A stretch of DNA of 64,000 bases from Tsukamurella paurometabola (GTDB lineage: Bacteria > Actinomycetota > Actinomycetes > Mycobacteriales > Mycobacteriaceae), in NCBI RefSeq assembly GCF_900631615.1, contig NZ_LR131273.1, forward strand, positions 4,372,850-4,436,849, written 5' to 3'. How positions within the stretch are numbered: the first letter of the stretch is position 1; the number at the start of each line of letters is the position of its first letter. Below, piece by piece: positions 55,266 through 64,000 of this stretch. A program made the translations under genes and the position numbers. The notes under the pieces are model-generated. The model did no database searches. It saw only the letters and a program-made list of their open reading frames with translations, and had not been told where the DNA came from.

Positions 55266-56006
55266 CTAGGTGACCGACAGGCCACCGTCGACGCACAGGT
55301 TCTGGCCGGTCACGAACGCCGATCCCGGCCCGGCCAGGAAGACCGCCGCGGCCGCGAAGTCCGACGGCGCGCCGAGCGTCCCGGTGTGCGCGCGGCGCCG
55401 GAAGTACCCGGACCGTTCGGGGTCGGCGAGCACGGCCGTGGTCATCGGGGTATCGACCAGTCCGGGCGTCAGCGAATTCGCGGTGACGCCGGACGGCGCC
55501 CACGCCTCCGACTGGGAGCGGGTGAGCCCGGCGATGCCGGCCTTCGCGACCCCGTACGCGCCGCTGTTGCCGAACGCACGGTGCGCCTGCGTCGAGGCGA
55601 CGTTGATGATCCGGCCCCAGCCGCGCGCAGCCATCCGCGGCCCGTAGTGCTGGCCGAGCTGGAACGGGGCGTCGAGGTTCACCGCGAGGATCTCCCGGTA
55701 GAGCGCATCGTCGATCTCGCCGAGCGGGGGCCGCGGATTGGTGCCCGCGCAGTTGACCAGGATGTCGACGGCGTCGGTCCGGGCGTCGGCCTGCGCGATG
55801 AGGTCGGCGGCGCCGCGCGCGAGGTCGGCGCTGATCCCGTCGGGCCCGAGCCGAGCCCGGTCGCGCCCCGCCCGCACCACGCGGGCGCCCGCGCCGGCGA
55901 GTGCCTCCGCGATCGCCGCGCCGATCCCCGAGCTCGCGCCCGTGACCAGGGCCGTGCGGCCCGTGAGGTCGAACAATGCCGAGACCGCGGATCGCATGCC
56001 GGACAC
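55266..56006 (-). CDS. Short-chain dehydrogenase/reductase
   Basis: A 246-residue classical SDR: TGRTALVTGASSGIGAAIAEALAGAGARVV (NAD(P) motif TGxxxGIG), VNCAGT, and catalytic Ser in NVASTQAHR with YGVAKAG (Tyr, Lys). C-terminal FVTGQNLCVDGGLSVT is typical of gluconate 5-dehydrogenase-like and 3-ketoacyl reductase-like SDRs. GTG at 56006 or ATG at 55997 both fit. Substrate unknown. Confidence 0.9.
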   Translation of the reverse strand: MSGMRSAVSALFDLTGRTALVTGASSGIGAAIAEALAGAGARVVRAGRDRARLGPDGISADLARGAADLIAQADARTDAVDILVNCAGTNPRPPLGEIDDALYREILAVNLDAPFQLGQHYGPRMAARGWGRIINVASTQAHRAFGNSGAYGVAKAGIAGLTRSQSEAWAPSGVTANSLTPGLVDTPMTTAVLADPERSGYFRRRAHTGTLGAPSDFAAAAVFLAGPGSAFVTGQNLCVDGGLSVT

Positions 56007-56036
56007 CCTACGCGGCGCCGCGGATAGGCTGGGGAC

Positions 56037-56408
56037 GTGTTGGGCCTGACATTGATGTTCAAGAGGCTCGCCGGTGCGATCCGCACGAGCTGGCGGGATC
56101 CGTCGATGCGCGGCGCGGTGCTCAGCCTCGTGATGATCGTGACCGCGGCGACGGTCTTCTACACGCTCACCGAGAAGTGGTCCGTGATCGACTCACTGTT
56201 CTACGCGGTATCGGTGGGCCTGCCGATGGGCAACGGCCCCCTGAGCCCCACGCTGACGCTGTCGAAGATCTTCACGCTGGTCTACGCGGTGCTGGTGGTG
56301 GGGCTGTTCGTCACCGTCGGCGGCTCGCTCGCGAGCTCGCTCGTGCAGAACAACACCGAGCGGATCAGCCGGCTCGCGGAGAAACGCGCCCGCGACGAGG
56401 AGCGCTAA
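56037..56408 (+). CDS. Two-helix potassium-channel-like protein with atypical filter
   Basis: A 123-residue membrane protein from GTG at 56037. Two helices (about 26-46 and 84-106) flank a re-entrant segment, the Ion_trans_2 plan. Where a K+ channel has TVGYG/FGD-x-SP, this one has SVGLPMGNGPLSP, so the filter Gly-Tyr-Gly is replaced. A charged tail (ERISRLAEKRARDEER) follows. It could be a non-selective or inactive subunit. Its stop codon overlaps the convergent DUF456 gene by four bases. Confidence 0.75.
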   Translation: MLGLTLMFKRLAGAIRTSWRDPSMRGAVLSLVMIVTAATVFYTLTEKWSVIDSLFYAVSVGLPMGNGPLSPTLTLSKIFTLVYAVLVVGLFVTVGGSLASSLVQNNTERISRLAEKRARDEER

Positions 56409-56881
56409 CTCAGCACGGCGGCGAGCCAGATCGCGATGGCCCCCAGCGCCCCGGCCAGTTCGATGAGGATGAGCAGGCCCGCGGCCCTGGTCGCCGCGAG
56501 CGCGGCCCGCCAGCCGGCCTTCGCGTCCCCCAGCCGGATCGCCTCGGCGGCGAACGTGCCGCCGACGAAGCCGATGACCAGGCCGACGACGGGGATCACG
56601 AAGAAGCCGACGATGCCCGCGACGCCGCCGATGACCAGCGACCACTTCCCCACCCCGGCCTTGGCCATGGTGCGCCCTCCGACGAGGTACTTCACGCCCC
56701 AGGCGAGCACCATCACCGCCAGCGCCGCGGCGAACACCCACCAGGCGCCGCCACCCGTGACGATCGCCCAGATCAGGATGCCGAGCGCGACCAGCGACGA
56801 ACCCGGCAGGACGGGGACGACGATCCCCAGCAGGCCGATCACCATCAGCGCGACGACGGCCGCGTACCCCCATGCGTTCAC
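56405..56881 (-). CDS. DUF456 membrane protein
   Basis: A 158-residue integral membrane protein with about four helices and internal symmetry: YAAVVALMVIGLLGIVVPVLPGSSLVALGILIWA at the start and GKWSLVIGGVAGIVGFFVIPVVGLVIGFVGGTFAAEAIRL later. This is the DUF456 pattern with the PVLPG and PVVG turns. Function unknown. It lies six bases after a GNAT gene on the same strand and is probably translated with it. Confidence 0.85.
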   Translation of the reverse strand: MNAWGYAAVVALMVIGLLGIVVPVLPGSSLVALGILIWAIVTGGGAWWVFAAALAVMVLAWGVKYLVGGRTMAKAGVGKWSLVIGGVAGIVGFFVIPVVGLVIGFVGGTFAAEAIRLGDAKAGWRAALAATRAAGLLILIELAGALGAIAIWLAAVLS

Positions 56882-56887
56882 GAGGTA

Positions 56888-57721
56888 CTAGGTAAGCAGA
56901 ACGGTGGCGAACGTCGCCACTTGGCGGAACCCCACGCGCTCGTAGGCGCGCCGCGCCGCGAGGTTGAAGCTGTTGACGTAGAGGCTGGGCAGTCGGCCGG
57001 ACCGGAGCACCGCAGCGGCGACCGCCGCCGTCCCGGCGCCGCCGAGGCCCTGCCCGCGCAGGTCGGGCCGCACCCACACGCCCTGGATCTGCCCGACGGT
57101 CCGCGACACGGCCCCGACCTCCGCCTTGAAGGCGACCTCGGCACCGTCGAACAGGACGTACGCGCGCCCGGCGAGGATCGTGTTGGCGACCCTGCGCCGG
57201 TAGGCGCGGCCGCCGTCGGTGCCGCGCGGGTCGACCCCGACCTCGGCGGTGAACATGGCGATCGCGGCGTCCAGGTAGCGGTCGAGTTCCCCGAGGCGGG
57301 CGGGCCGGACCGCGGCGTGCGCGAACCGGGAGGGCTCCGGCATCGTCATCAGCGGCTGGTCCGGCCGGATCTCCCGGGCCGGCCCCCACGCGCCCTCGAG
57401 CCCCTCCCACAGCGGCAGCACCATCTCAGCGCGGCCGACGACCGACGCCGCGGCTCGATGCGCGCGACCGGCGCGGCCCGCGAAGTAGCGCATGTCCTCC
57501 GGGTCGCCGCGCAGCGGCATGAGGTTCGCGCCGGAGAAGCACAGCGAACTGCCCGCGTCCCGGTGGGTCCAGAGCTCGCCCCCGAGGCGTCCGGGCTCCG
57601 TGCCGCACTCCTGTACGCGGCCCGCGACCATGCAGGCGGCGACGGGGTCGTCGTCGAGGACGGCCAGCACCTTCGGCAGGTCCCTCGGCGGGACCGGCCG
57701 TTCGTGCAGCATCCTCAGCAA
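56888..57721 (-). CDS. DUF4081/GNAT protein (Rv2867c-like)
   Basis: A 277-residue protein: residues ~1-125 are DUF4081-like (ELWTHRDAGSSLCFSGANLMPLRGDPEDMRYFAGRAG), then a GNAT domain with IQGVWVRPDLRGQGLGGAGTAAVAAAVL and NSFNLAARRAYERVGFR. Neighbour order GNAT-ispG-rip1-dxr matches Rv2867c-Rv2870c. Role unknown; proximity suggests it may accompany the isoprenoid genes. Confidence 0.88.
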   Translation of the reverse strand: MLRMLHERPVPPRDLPKVLAVLDDDPVAACMVAGRVQECGTEPGRLGGELWTHRDAGSSLCFSGANLMPLRGDPEDMRYFAGRAGRAHRAAASVVGRAEMVLPLWEGLEGAWGPAREIRPDQPLMTMPEPSRFAHAAVRPARLGELDRYLDAAIAMFTAEVGVDPRGTDGGRAYRRRVANTILAGRAYVLFDGAEVAFKAEVGAVSRTVGQIQGVWVRPDLRGQGLGGAGTAAVAAAVLRSGRLPSLYVNSFNLAARRAYERVGFRQVATFATVLLT

Positions 57722-57770
57722 CGCGGCTCCTCACCCCTGACACGGACCGCCGCATGCGACGGCCCGCGAC

Positions 57771-58919
<1,149 letters not shown>

Positions 58920-58935
58920 TTCCTGCTACTCCAGT

Positions 58936-60189
58936 TCAGTTGAAGAGCTTGATCGGATTGACGATGTCGGCTGTGAGGACGAGCAACATGTACCCGCCCG
59001 CGAGCGCCAGGACGACGTACGTCAGTGGCGCGAGCTTCATGTAGTCGACGGGGCCGCCCTTGCGGCCGGTGACCAGGTCGCGGAGCTTCTCGAAGATCAC
59101 CACCGCCATGTGACCACCGTCGAACGGCGGCACCGGCAGCAGGTTGATCAGGCCCAGCATGAGGTTCAGCCCGGCGAGGAGCAGGAAGAAGACGCTCCAC
59201 ATGTCGCGCTCGGCCACCTCGCCGCCGATCATCGACGCGCCGACCAGCGACTGCGGGGTGTCGAGGCCGCGCTCCTCCCCCTTGATCGCGTCGACCAGGG
59301 CGGGGATCTTCTGCGGCAGCTCGCCGATCGCGACGAGGGTCTTGTGCCCCAGGTCCAGAGTGAACGCGGCGGTGCCACCGATGGCGGTGATCGGGTTGTA
59401 GTGGTCGGTCACGCCGAAGGTGCCGACCGTGATGCCGATCGTCGGGCCCGAGACCTCGACCAGTTCCTTCCCGTCGTCCGACGGGCGCCACTTCTTGCTG
59501 GTCACGGGGTCGATGCTGACGGTGCGCTGCTGCCCGTCGCGCTCGATGCCCAGGACGATGGCCCCCGTCGAGTTCTGCAGGGCGTCGAACACGGTGTCGG
59601 CGTCGACCGCGGCGCCGTTGACGGAGGCGATGATGTCGCCGCGCTGCAGGCCCGCCTGCGCCGCGGGGCTCGGGCGGCACTCGCCGACGGGGCGGCTGGG
59701 CTGCTCCTTGGTCGGCTTCGTCGTGGCGTCGGCGACGCAGCCGGTGGCGGCGACGGCCGCACGGGGCGTCGCCGTGGTCGACGGCAGGCCCGCCGTGACC
59801 GCGACGCCGTAGATCAGCAGCGCGCCGAGGATGAAGTTCATCCCCGGTCCGGCGAACAGCACGAACAGCCGCTTCCACGCGGCCTGCTTGTACATGGCCT
59901 TCTCCTGCTCGACGGGCGTCTTCAGCTCGTCCAGCAGGGTCATCCCGGCGATGTCGCAGAAGCCGCCGAGCGGTAGCGCCTTGACGCCGTACTCGATGCC
60001 GTCGTCGCCCTCGGGCCCCGATCGTCCCCGCACCGACCACAGGGTGGGGCCGAAGCCGATGAAATAGCGCCGGACCTTCATGCCGGTGGCCTGGGCCGCC
60101 CACATGTGCCCGCACTCGTGCCAGGCGATCGACGCGAGGATGCACAGCGCGAACGCTGCGATACCCAGGGCGTACATCATGGCGTCCAC
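58936..60189 (-). CDS. rip1: Site-2 protease Rip1-like (M50 metalloprotease)
   Basis: Intramembrane protease that cuts anti-sigma factors. The 417-residue protein has HECGH at residues 24-28 in the first helix, a PDZ domain (~160-260) around PAAQAGLQRGDIIASVNGAAVDADTVF, and a second metal-binding segment LGLINLLPVPPFDGGHM. Start GTG at 60189. In M. tuberculosis Rip1 (Rv2869c) lies between ispG and dxr, as here, but here another gene intervenes before dxr. Confidence 0.94.
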   Translation of the reverse strand: MDAMMYALGIAAFALCILASIAWHECGHMWAAQATGMKVRRYFIGFGPTLWSVRGRSGPEGDDGIEYGVKALPLGGFCDIAGMTLLDELKTPVEQEKAMYKQAAWKRLFVLFAGPGMNFILGALLIYGVAVTAGLPSTTATPRAAVAATGCVADATTKPTKEQPSRPVGECRPSPAAQAGLQRGDIIASVNGAAVDADTVFDALQNSTGAIVLGIERDGQQRTVSIDPVTSKKWRPSDDGKELVEVSGPTIGITVGTFGVTDHYNPITAIGGTAAFTLDLGHKTLVAIGELPQKIPALVDAIKGEERGLDTPQSLVGASMIGGEVAERDMWSVFFLLLAGLNLMLGLINLLPVPPFDGGHMAVVIFEKLRDLVTGRKGGPVDYMKLAPLTYVVLALAGGYMLLVLTADIVNPIKLFN

Positions 60190-60209
60190 GATACCGGGAC
60201 GACCGATCC

Positions 60210-60285
60210 GCTCTGCGGAGAAGAGCTCGCACCCCCTGTGTCAACACGCCATGCGCTCGGCGCATGGCCAACGTTTCCGCAGAGC
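60210..60285. other. Nested inverted repeats in the rip1-membrane gene spacer
   Basis: Outer arms GCTCTGCGGA (60210-60219) and TCCGCAGAGC (60276-60285) are exact reverse complements. Inside, GCCATGCG (60248-60255) and CGCATGGC (60261-60268) form a perfect hairpin with a five-base loop. The structure lies in the 224-base spacer 60190-60413. It could be a terminator for the membrane gene, a structured leader for rip1 or a small RNA. Confidence 0.6.
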
Positions 60286-60413
60286 AGGGCCCGAACTTTG
60301 TCGACTCCTGTGCGAGATGCAGTTCATAATCCACATGAGGGTTCACTGCGCGCTTCGCCGTCCGACTTGGACAGTCGCCTACGTCCTGGGGAGCCCAAAC
60401 CAACCAGTTACGC

Positions 60414-60962
60414 CTAGGTTCGAGCTGTTCCCGACTTCCGCGCTGTAGCGCCTGGCAAGCGAAGCCATCGGACAGCTACGACGACGACCGAGGGAACGAC
60501 CAGTACCCCGAATGCAAGCCAATCCGAACCCGCGCCCGAGCTCATACTGAGATCGACCCCGGCAGCAAGGAGGGAAATGACACTTGCCACCGCGACAACG
60601 AGGAAAATCACCGCGATGGACCCCATGCACTCGTCAATCCTCGAAGCGCTCCTCACACGGTGGGCGCCGTGATTGACAGCTCCTACGGAAGCTGCGATGC
60701 AGACGAAGATCATCAAATAAACCGTGATCGCTTCGCCCAGAGCGGAGGGCGCTGTGATCGAAGATGACGAGCCGGTGATGATCACCATCCCCGACACAAT
60801 TGCGAGGGTCACATACGCACTCGCGTCGAGGACTTTGGACATGTGCTGCGCGGCCGGGGCGGGCGATAGACCTACGAATTTCGCTAGGCCCAGCACTGCG
60901 GCCTGCGGCACGGCAATCAAGGCAATGAACTGAGCGACAAAGAACCAAGTGTCCGAACTCAT
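60414..60962 (-). CDS. Multi-helix membrane protein of unknown function
   Basis: A 182-residue membrane protein from ATG at 60962 (MSSDTWFFVAQFIALIAVPQAAVLGLAKF). About five hydrophobic segments alternate with short Lys/Arg/Asp loops, ending VVVAVRWLRLPGATARKSG. No domain recognised. Its DNA is noticeably less GC-rich than both flanking genes, with codons such as AGT and TCA that are rare nearby. In M. tuberculosis rip1 and dxr are adjacent, so this gene is an insertion. Confidence 0.65.
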   Translation of the reverse strand: MSSDTWFFVAQFIALIAVPQAAVLGLAKFVGLSPAPAAQHMSKVLDASAYVTLAIVSGMVIITGSSSSITAPSALGEAITVYLMIFVCIAASVGAVNHGAHRVRSASRIDECMGSIAVIFLVVAVASVISLLAAGVDLSMSSGAGSDWLAFGVLVVPSVVVVAVRWLRLPGATARKSGTART

Positions 60963-61005
60963 GATCCGGACTGTATGACCGGTCCCTGACAAGTCGCGCC
61001 GCCAG

Positions 61006-62151
61006 TCAGCGGACCAGCCCGACCAGCTCGGACGCCCGGCGGCGGGCCCACTCCTCCGCCGCCAGCACGTCCGCGACGTCGCGCGGCTCGGCCTGCCACT
61101 GGGCACCGTCGGCGACGACCTGCGCAACCGTGTCGACGATAGCGAGGAACGACGTGCGGCCGTCGAGGAAGGCCTGCGCGACCACCTCGTTGGCGGCGTT
61201 GAAGACCGCCGTGAGGCTGCCGCCGCGGGTGCCTGCGTCGCGGGCGACGGCGATCGCGGGGAAGGCCTCGTCGTCGACGGGTGCGAAGGTCCAGGTGTGC
61301 GCCTGCGTGAAGTCACAGGGGGCGCTCGCGCCGGGCACGCGGTCGGGCCAGCCGAGGGCCAGCGCGATGGGCAGCTTCATCGACGGCGGCGAGGCCTTGG
61401 CGATGGTCGCCCCGTCGACGAAGGTGACCATCGAGTGCACGACGGACTGCCGGTGCACCGTGACGTCGATGCGGTCGTAGGGCACGCCGAACAGCAGGTG
61501 CGCCTCGATCACCTCGAGCGCCTTGTTCACCAGCGTCGCGGAGTTGAGCGTGATCATCGGCCCCATCGACCAGGTGGGGTGCTTGCCGGCCTGCTCGGGG
61601 GTGACGTCGGCGAGCTCGGCGCGGGTGCGGCCGAAGAAGGGGCCGCCCGACGCGGTCAGGATCAGCCGGTCCACCTCCGACGGTGCGCCGCCTCGCAGGC
61701 ACTGCGCGATGGCGGAGTGCTCGGAGTCGACGGGCACGATCTGCCCCTCCGCGGCCCGCTTCAGGACGAGCGATCCGCCCGCGACCAGGGACTCCTTGTT
61801 GGCGAGGGCGAGCCGGGCGCCGCTGTCGAGCGCGGCGAGGGTCGGGCCGAGGCCGAGACTGCCGACGACGCCGTTGAGCACCACGTCGGCGTCGACGGTC
61901 TCCACGAGGCGGGTCATGGCGTCCGGGCCGGTCAGCGCACCGTCGAACCCGGCGGCGCGGGCCGGGTCCGCGATGCCGATCCGGGCACCGTCGACGCCCG
62001 TCGCGCGGGCCTGCTCCGCGAGCAGCTCCGGGTTGCCGCCGCCGGCACCGAGGCCGACCACCTCGAACCGGTCGGGGTTCTCAGCGATCACCTCCAGTGC
62101 CTGGGTGCCGATGGAGCCGGTGCTGCCGAGGATGAGGACGCGGGTGGTCAC
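61006..62151 (-). CDS. dxr: 1-deoxy-D-xylulose 5-phosphate reductoisomerase
   Basis: Second step of the DXP isoprenoid route. The 381-residue protein has the NADPH motif [19 protein letters not shown], the metal/substrate region [12 protein letters not shown] and [10 protein letters not shown], and the C-terminal helical part with [12 protein letters not shown]. Start GTG at 62151. Single-gene unit by sequence: the insertion gene follows 43 bases beyond the stop on the same strand. Confidence 0.97.
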   Translation of the reverse strand: MTTRVLILGSTGSIGTQALEVIAENPDRFEVVGLGAGGGNPELLAEQARATGVDGARIGIADPARAAGFDGALTGPDAMTRLVETVDADVVLNGVVGSLGLGPTLAALDSGARLALANKESLVAGGSLVLKRAAEGQIVPVDSEHSAIAQCLRGGAPSEVDRLILTASGGPFFGRTRAELADVTPEQAGKHPTWSMGPMITLNSATLVNKALEVIEAHLLFGVPYDRIDVTVHRQSVVHSMVTFVDGATIAKASPPSMKLPIALALGWPDRVPGASAPCDFTQAHTWTFAPVDDEAFPAIAVARDAGTRGGSLTAVFNAANEVVAQAFLDGRTSFLAIVDTVAQVVADGAQWQAEPRDVADVLAAEEWARRRASELVGLVR

Positions 62152-62208
62152 CGGTTCAGCCTATCGGCGGCCCACCCCGCCCGACGGTCCGCCGTCGCCG
62201 ACGGTCCG

Positions 62209-62227
62209 GCAGGGCAGGCTAGCCTTG
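62209..62227 (+). promoter_or_regulatory. Candidate IdeR/DtxR iron box
   Basis: GCAGGGCAGGCTAGCCTTG matches the mycobacterial iron-box consensus at 12 of 19 positions, including a 9-of-10 match to its AGGCTAACCT core, and lies 30 bases before a siderophore-interacting protein gene. Iron repression is suggested, not shown. Confidence 0.4.
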
Positions 62228-62256
62228 CATGGAAGCCGACGAAAGGGACGTCCACG

Positions 62257-64000
62257 ATGGCCAGCACACTCCGCGACGGCGCGGTGTTCCCGATCTGCCT
62301 CCGCGAGTTCGACGTGCTGCGGGTGTCGGACGTGACGCCCGGGATGCGCCGGATCGTGGTGGGCGGCGACGCGATGGGGCCGCACGAGCGCGACGGGGTG
62401 CGACTGCCGCCCGTGCACAGCTCCGGCTTCGACGACGACGTCAAGGTGCTGCTCCCCGACCTGCGGACCGGCGAGTTCCCCTTCGAGGTGCCGAAGAACA
62501 CCGACCAGGGGCGGGTGGACTGGACCGACGGCTCCTTCGAGCACGCCCGCACCTACACCGTTCGCGAGTTCGACGCCGACGCCGGCGAGATGACCCTCGA
62601 CTTCGTACTCCACGGGACGGGTCTCGCGGCGACCTGGGCGCGCCGCGTCGAGGTCGGATCCACGGTGCTCATCGCCGGTCCCAAGCATTCCGCGGCTCTC
62701 CCCCGCGACGTGGACTGGCTCCTCCTCGCGGGCGACGAGACCGCGCTGCCGGCGATCGGCCGCTGCCTCGAGATGCTGCCCGCGGGTATGCGGGCCACCG
62801 CCGTGATCGAGGTCGCCGAGCCCGGCCACCGCCAGGAGCTGACGACCGCGGGCGACGTGGAGATCGTGTGGCTCTTCCGTTCGGAGGCCGGTGGCGCGTC
62901 GCGCCTCGTCGAGACCGTGCAGAACACCGCGTGGCGCGGCGAGCGCCCCTTCCTGTGGGTGGCCGGGGAGACCCTGGCCATCAAGCCGCTGCGCCGCTGG
63001 GCGAAGAACGAGAAGGGCCTGGACAAGAACCGGGTGGAGATCACCGGCTACTGGCGTCACCGCGAGGTCGCCACCGTGGACGGCGACGCCGAACTCGTGG
63101 ACACCAGCCGGGACCAGAACGTCGCCTCCGAGATCCACGAGATGACGGAACTGCTGCCGCCCTTCGCCGTCCGCGCAGCGGTCACGCTCGGCCTGTTCAC
63201 CGCCATCGACGACGGTGCCGTCACGCCCGCCGCGATCGCCGCCGCCTGCGGCACCGATGCGCGCGCAACCGCGAAGCTGCTGCGGCACCTGGCCCTCCTG
63301 GACTTCGTCGCGCACACCGACGGCGGCTACGCCCTGACCGCCCGCGGCGCGCTGCTCACCGATCCCGACGAGCTCCTCGCCGGCGGCCTGCACCAGGGGC
63401 AACTGCGCACCCGCCTCGACTTGTCCTTCGTGCACCTGGCGGACGCCGTCCGCACGGGCACCGCGGTGCCCTTCGAGGGCGGCGACCTCCGGCGGGCACG
63501 CGCGGAGGACGAGGACCTCGCCGAACAGCTGCACGCCGCCGCGAGCCGCTGGGCCACCTATCGCGCCCCGGCGCTGCCCGAGGCCGTCGACGTCCGCGGC
63601 GTGCGGACGATCGCGGTCTTCGGCGACGGCGCCGGCGTCTACGCCGACAACCTGGCGCGCCTGCTCCCCGACGTCACGGTCGCGATCGTCGGCATGCCCA
63701 GCACCGTCGAGCGGGAGATCGCGACGGTCGCGACCGAGCGGCTCGGCCGGGTGACCGCCGCGCCCGGCACCGTCTTCGCTCCCCTGCCGCAGCGCTACGA
63801 CCTGGTGGTGGGCATCGACGTGCTGCAGACCCTCCCCGACGCGGATGCCGAGCTGCTGATCACCACGCTGCGCGACAGCGCCGCCCGGGTGGTCTTCGTC
63901 GGGAACGTGCTCGACCCCGCGACCACCGACGACCACGAGACCGAGGACGACCTGCGCAACCTGTGCCTGTACGGCGGTGGCCTGCGCACGGCCGAGGAGC
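62257..64000 (+). CDS. Siderophore-interacting protein fused to a methyltransferase domain (partial)
   Basis: An open frame of about 581 codons from the ATG at 62257 runs off the right edge. Residues ~1-270 are a siderophore-interacting FAD-binding protein (ViuB-like) with VPVHSSGFDDDVKVLLPD-like cofactor segment, HARTYTVREFD (the RxYT FAD motif) and LLLAGDETALPAIGRCL. From ~290 a different fold begins: a winged-helix dimerisation-like segment (EIHEMTELLPPFAVRAAVTLGLFTAI), then a SAM-binding Rossmann region with VRTIAVFGDGAGVYADNLARLLP near residue 448. The fusion would join ferric-siderophore reduction with a methyltransferase-like module; real activity of the second part is unproven. A candidate iron box lies upstream. 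Confidence 0.85.
   Translation, partial: MASTLRDGAVFPICLREFDVLRVSDVTPGMRRIVVGGDAMGPHERDGVRLPPVHSSGFDDDVKVLLPDLRTGEFPFEVPKNTDQGRVDWTDGSFEHARTYTVREFDADAGEMTLDFVLHGTGLAATWARRVEVGSTVLIAGPKHSAALPRDVDWLLLAGDETALPAIGRCLEMLPAGMRATAVIEVAEPGHRQELTTAGDVEIVWLFRSEAGGASRLVETVQNTAWRGERPFLWVAGETLAIKPLRRWAKNEKGLDKNRVEITGYWRHREVATVDGDAELVDTSRDQNVASEIHEMTELLPPFAVRAAVTLGLFTAIDDGAVTPAAIAAACGTDARATAKLLRHLALLDFVAHTDGGYALTARGALLTDPDELLAGGLHQGQLRTRLDLSFVHLADAVRTGTAVPFEGGDLRRARAEDEDLAEQLHAAASRWATYRAPALPEAVDVRGVRTIAVFGDGAGVYADNLARLLPDVTVAIVGMPSTVEREIATVATERLGRVTAAPGTVFAPLPQRYDLVVGIDVLQTLPDADAELLITTLRDSAARVVFVGNVLDPATTDDHETEDDLRNLCLYGGGLRTAEE

Noticed and set aside
60080-60448. Forward frame over the rip1 spacer
   Set aside because: It covers the 5' end of rip1 in antisense and the structured spacer, and has no domain or start signal.

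Overview
The window is a very GC-rich actinobacterial chromosome segment. Gene content points to the Mycobacteriales: mycothione reductase (mtr), the PptT/PptH pair, EfpA-type exporters, the Rip1 site-2 protease, mqo, a cobalamin gene set and the DXP-pathway genes ispG and dxr. Gene order follows the Mycobacterium tuberculosis Rv2793c-Rv2795c and Rv2836c-Rv2870c blocks. A Tsukamurella-like or other non-Mycobacterium member is my best guess, but the genus cannot be fixed from this sequence alone.

Layout. 1-3102: two divergent citrate-synthase genes (one carrying a DNA-binding domain) over a palindromic intergenic region, then a GNAT-like protein. 3108-5684: pptH-pptT-truB operon. 5792-10514: a voltage-sensor-like membrane protein, then a formamide/nitrogen cluster (NCS1 permease, HNH protein on the other strand, FmdB, formamidase), with a GlnR-like array before the permease and a very long hairpin after fmdA. 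10597-17183: lipoprotein, MATE exporter, nrnA-rbfA, DUF503 and infB. 17353-25751: an accessory block lying between infB and ylxR, which are neighbours in relatives. It holds a LacI regulator, a four-gene translationally coupled operon (Gfo/Idh dehydrogenase, DUF993 aldolase-like protein, TIM-barrel isomerase, glycerate kinase) and an ABC importer of the nitrate/sulfonate/thiamine-precursor class. Both transcription units carry the same palindromic operator. 25770-27679: rimP-nusA-ylxR. 27767-32163: two small envelope genes (lipoprotein and ferritin-like), a DUF4190 protein, proS, yaaA. 32173-37153: two tandem EfpA-like exporters with long disordered tails. 37371-43678: cobA/cysG, a DUF4822 lipoprotein, cobB, cobO, a fused chelatase and a GNAT. 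43683-47936: mqo, a hydrolase, mtr and a tiny metallothionein. 47918-53755: a hydrolase-fold protein lacking its nucleophile, the GNAT-map-cobQ operon and a penicillin-binding lipoprotein. 53889-58919: thiolase, SDR, channel-like protein, DUF456, GNAT, ispG. 58936-62151: rip1, a structured spacer, a less GC-rich membrane gene, dxr. 62257-end: a siderophore-interacting-protein/methyltransferase fusion cut by the window edge.

No rRNA, tRNA, IS element, phage gene or CRISPR array was seen. No gene-free stretch exceeds about 225 bases; the largest are 34618-34825, 37154-37370 and 60190-60413.
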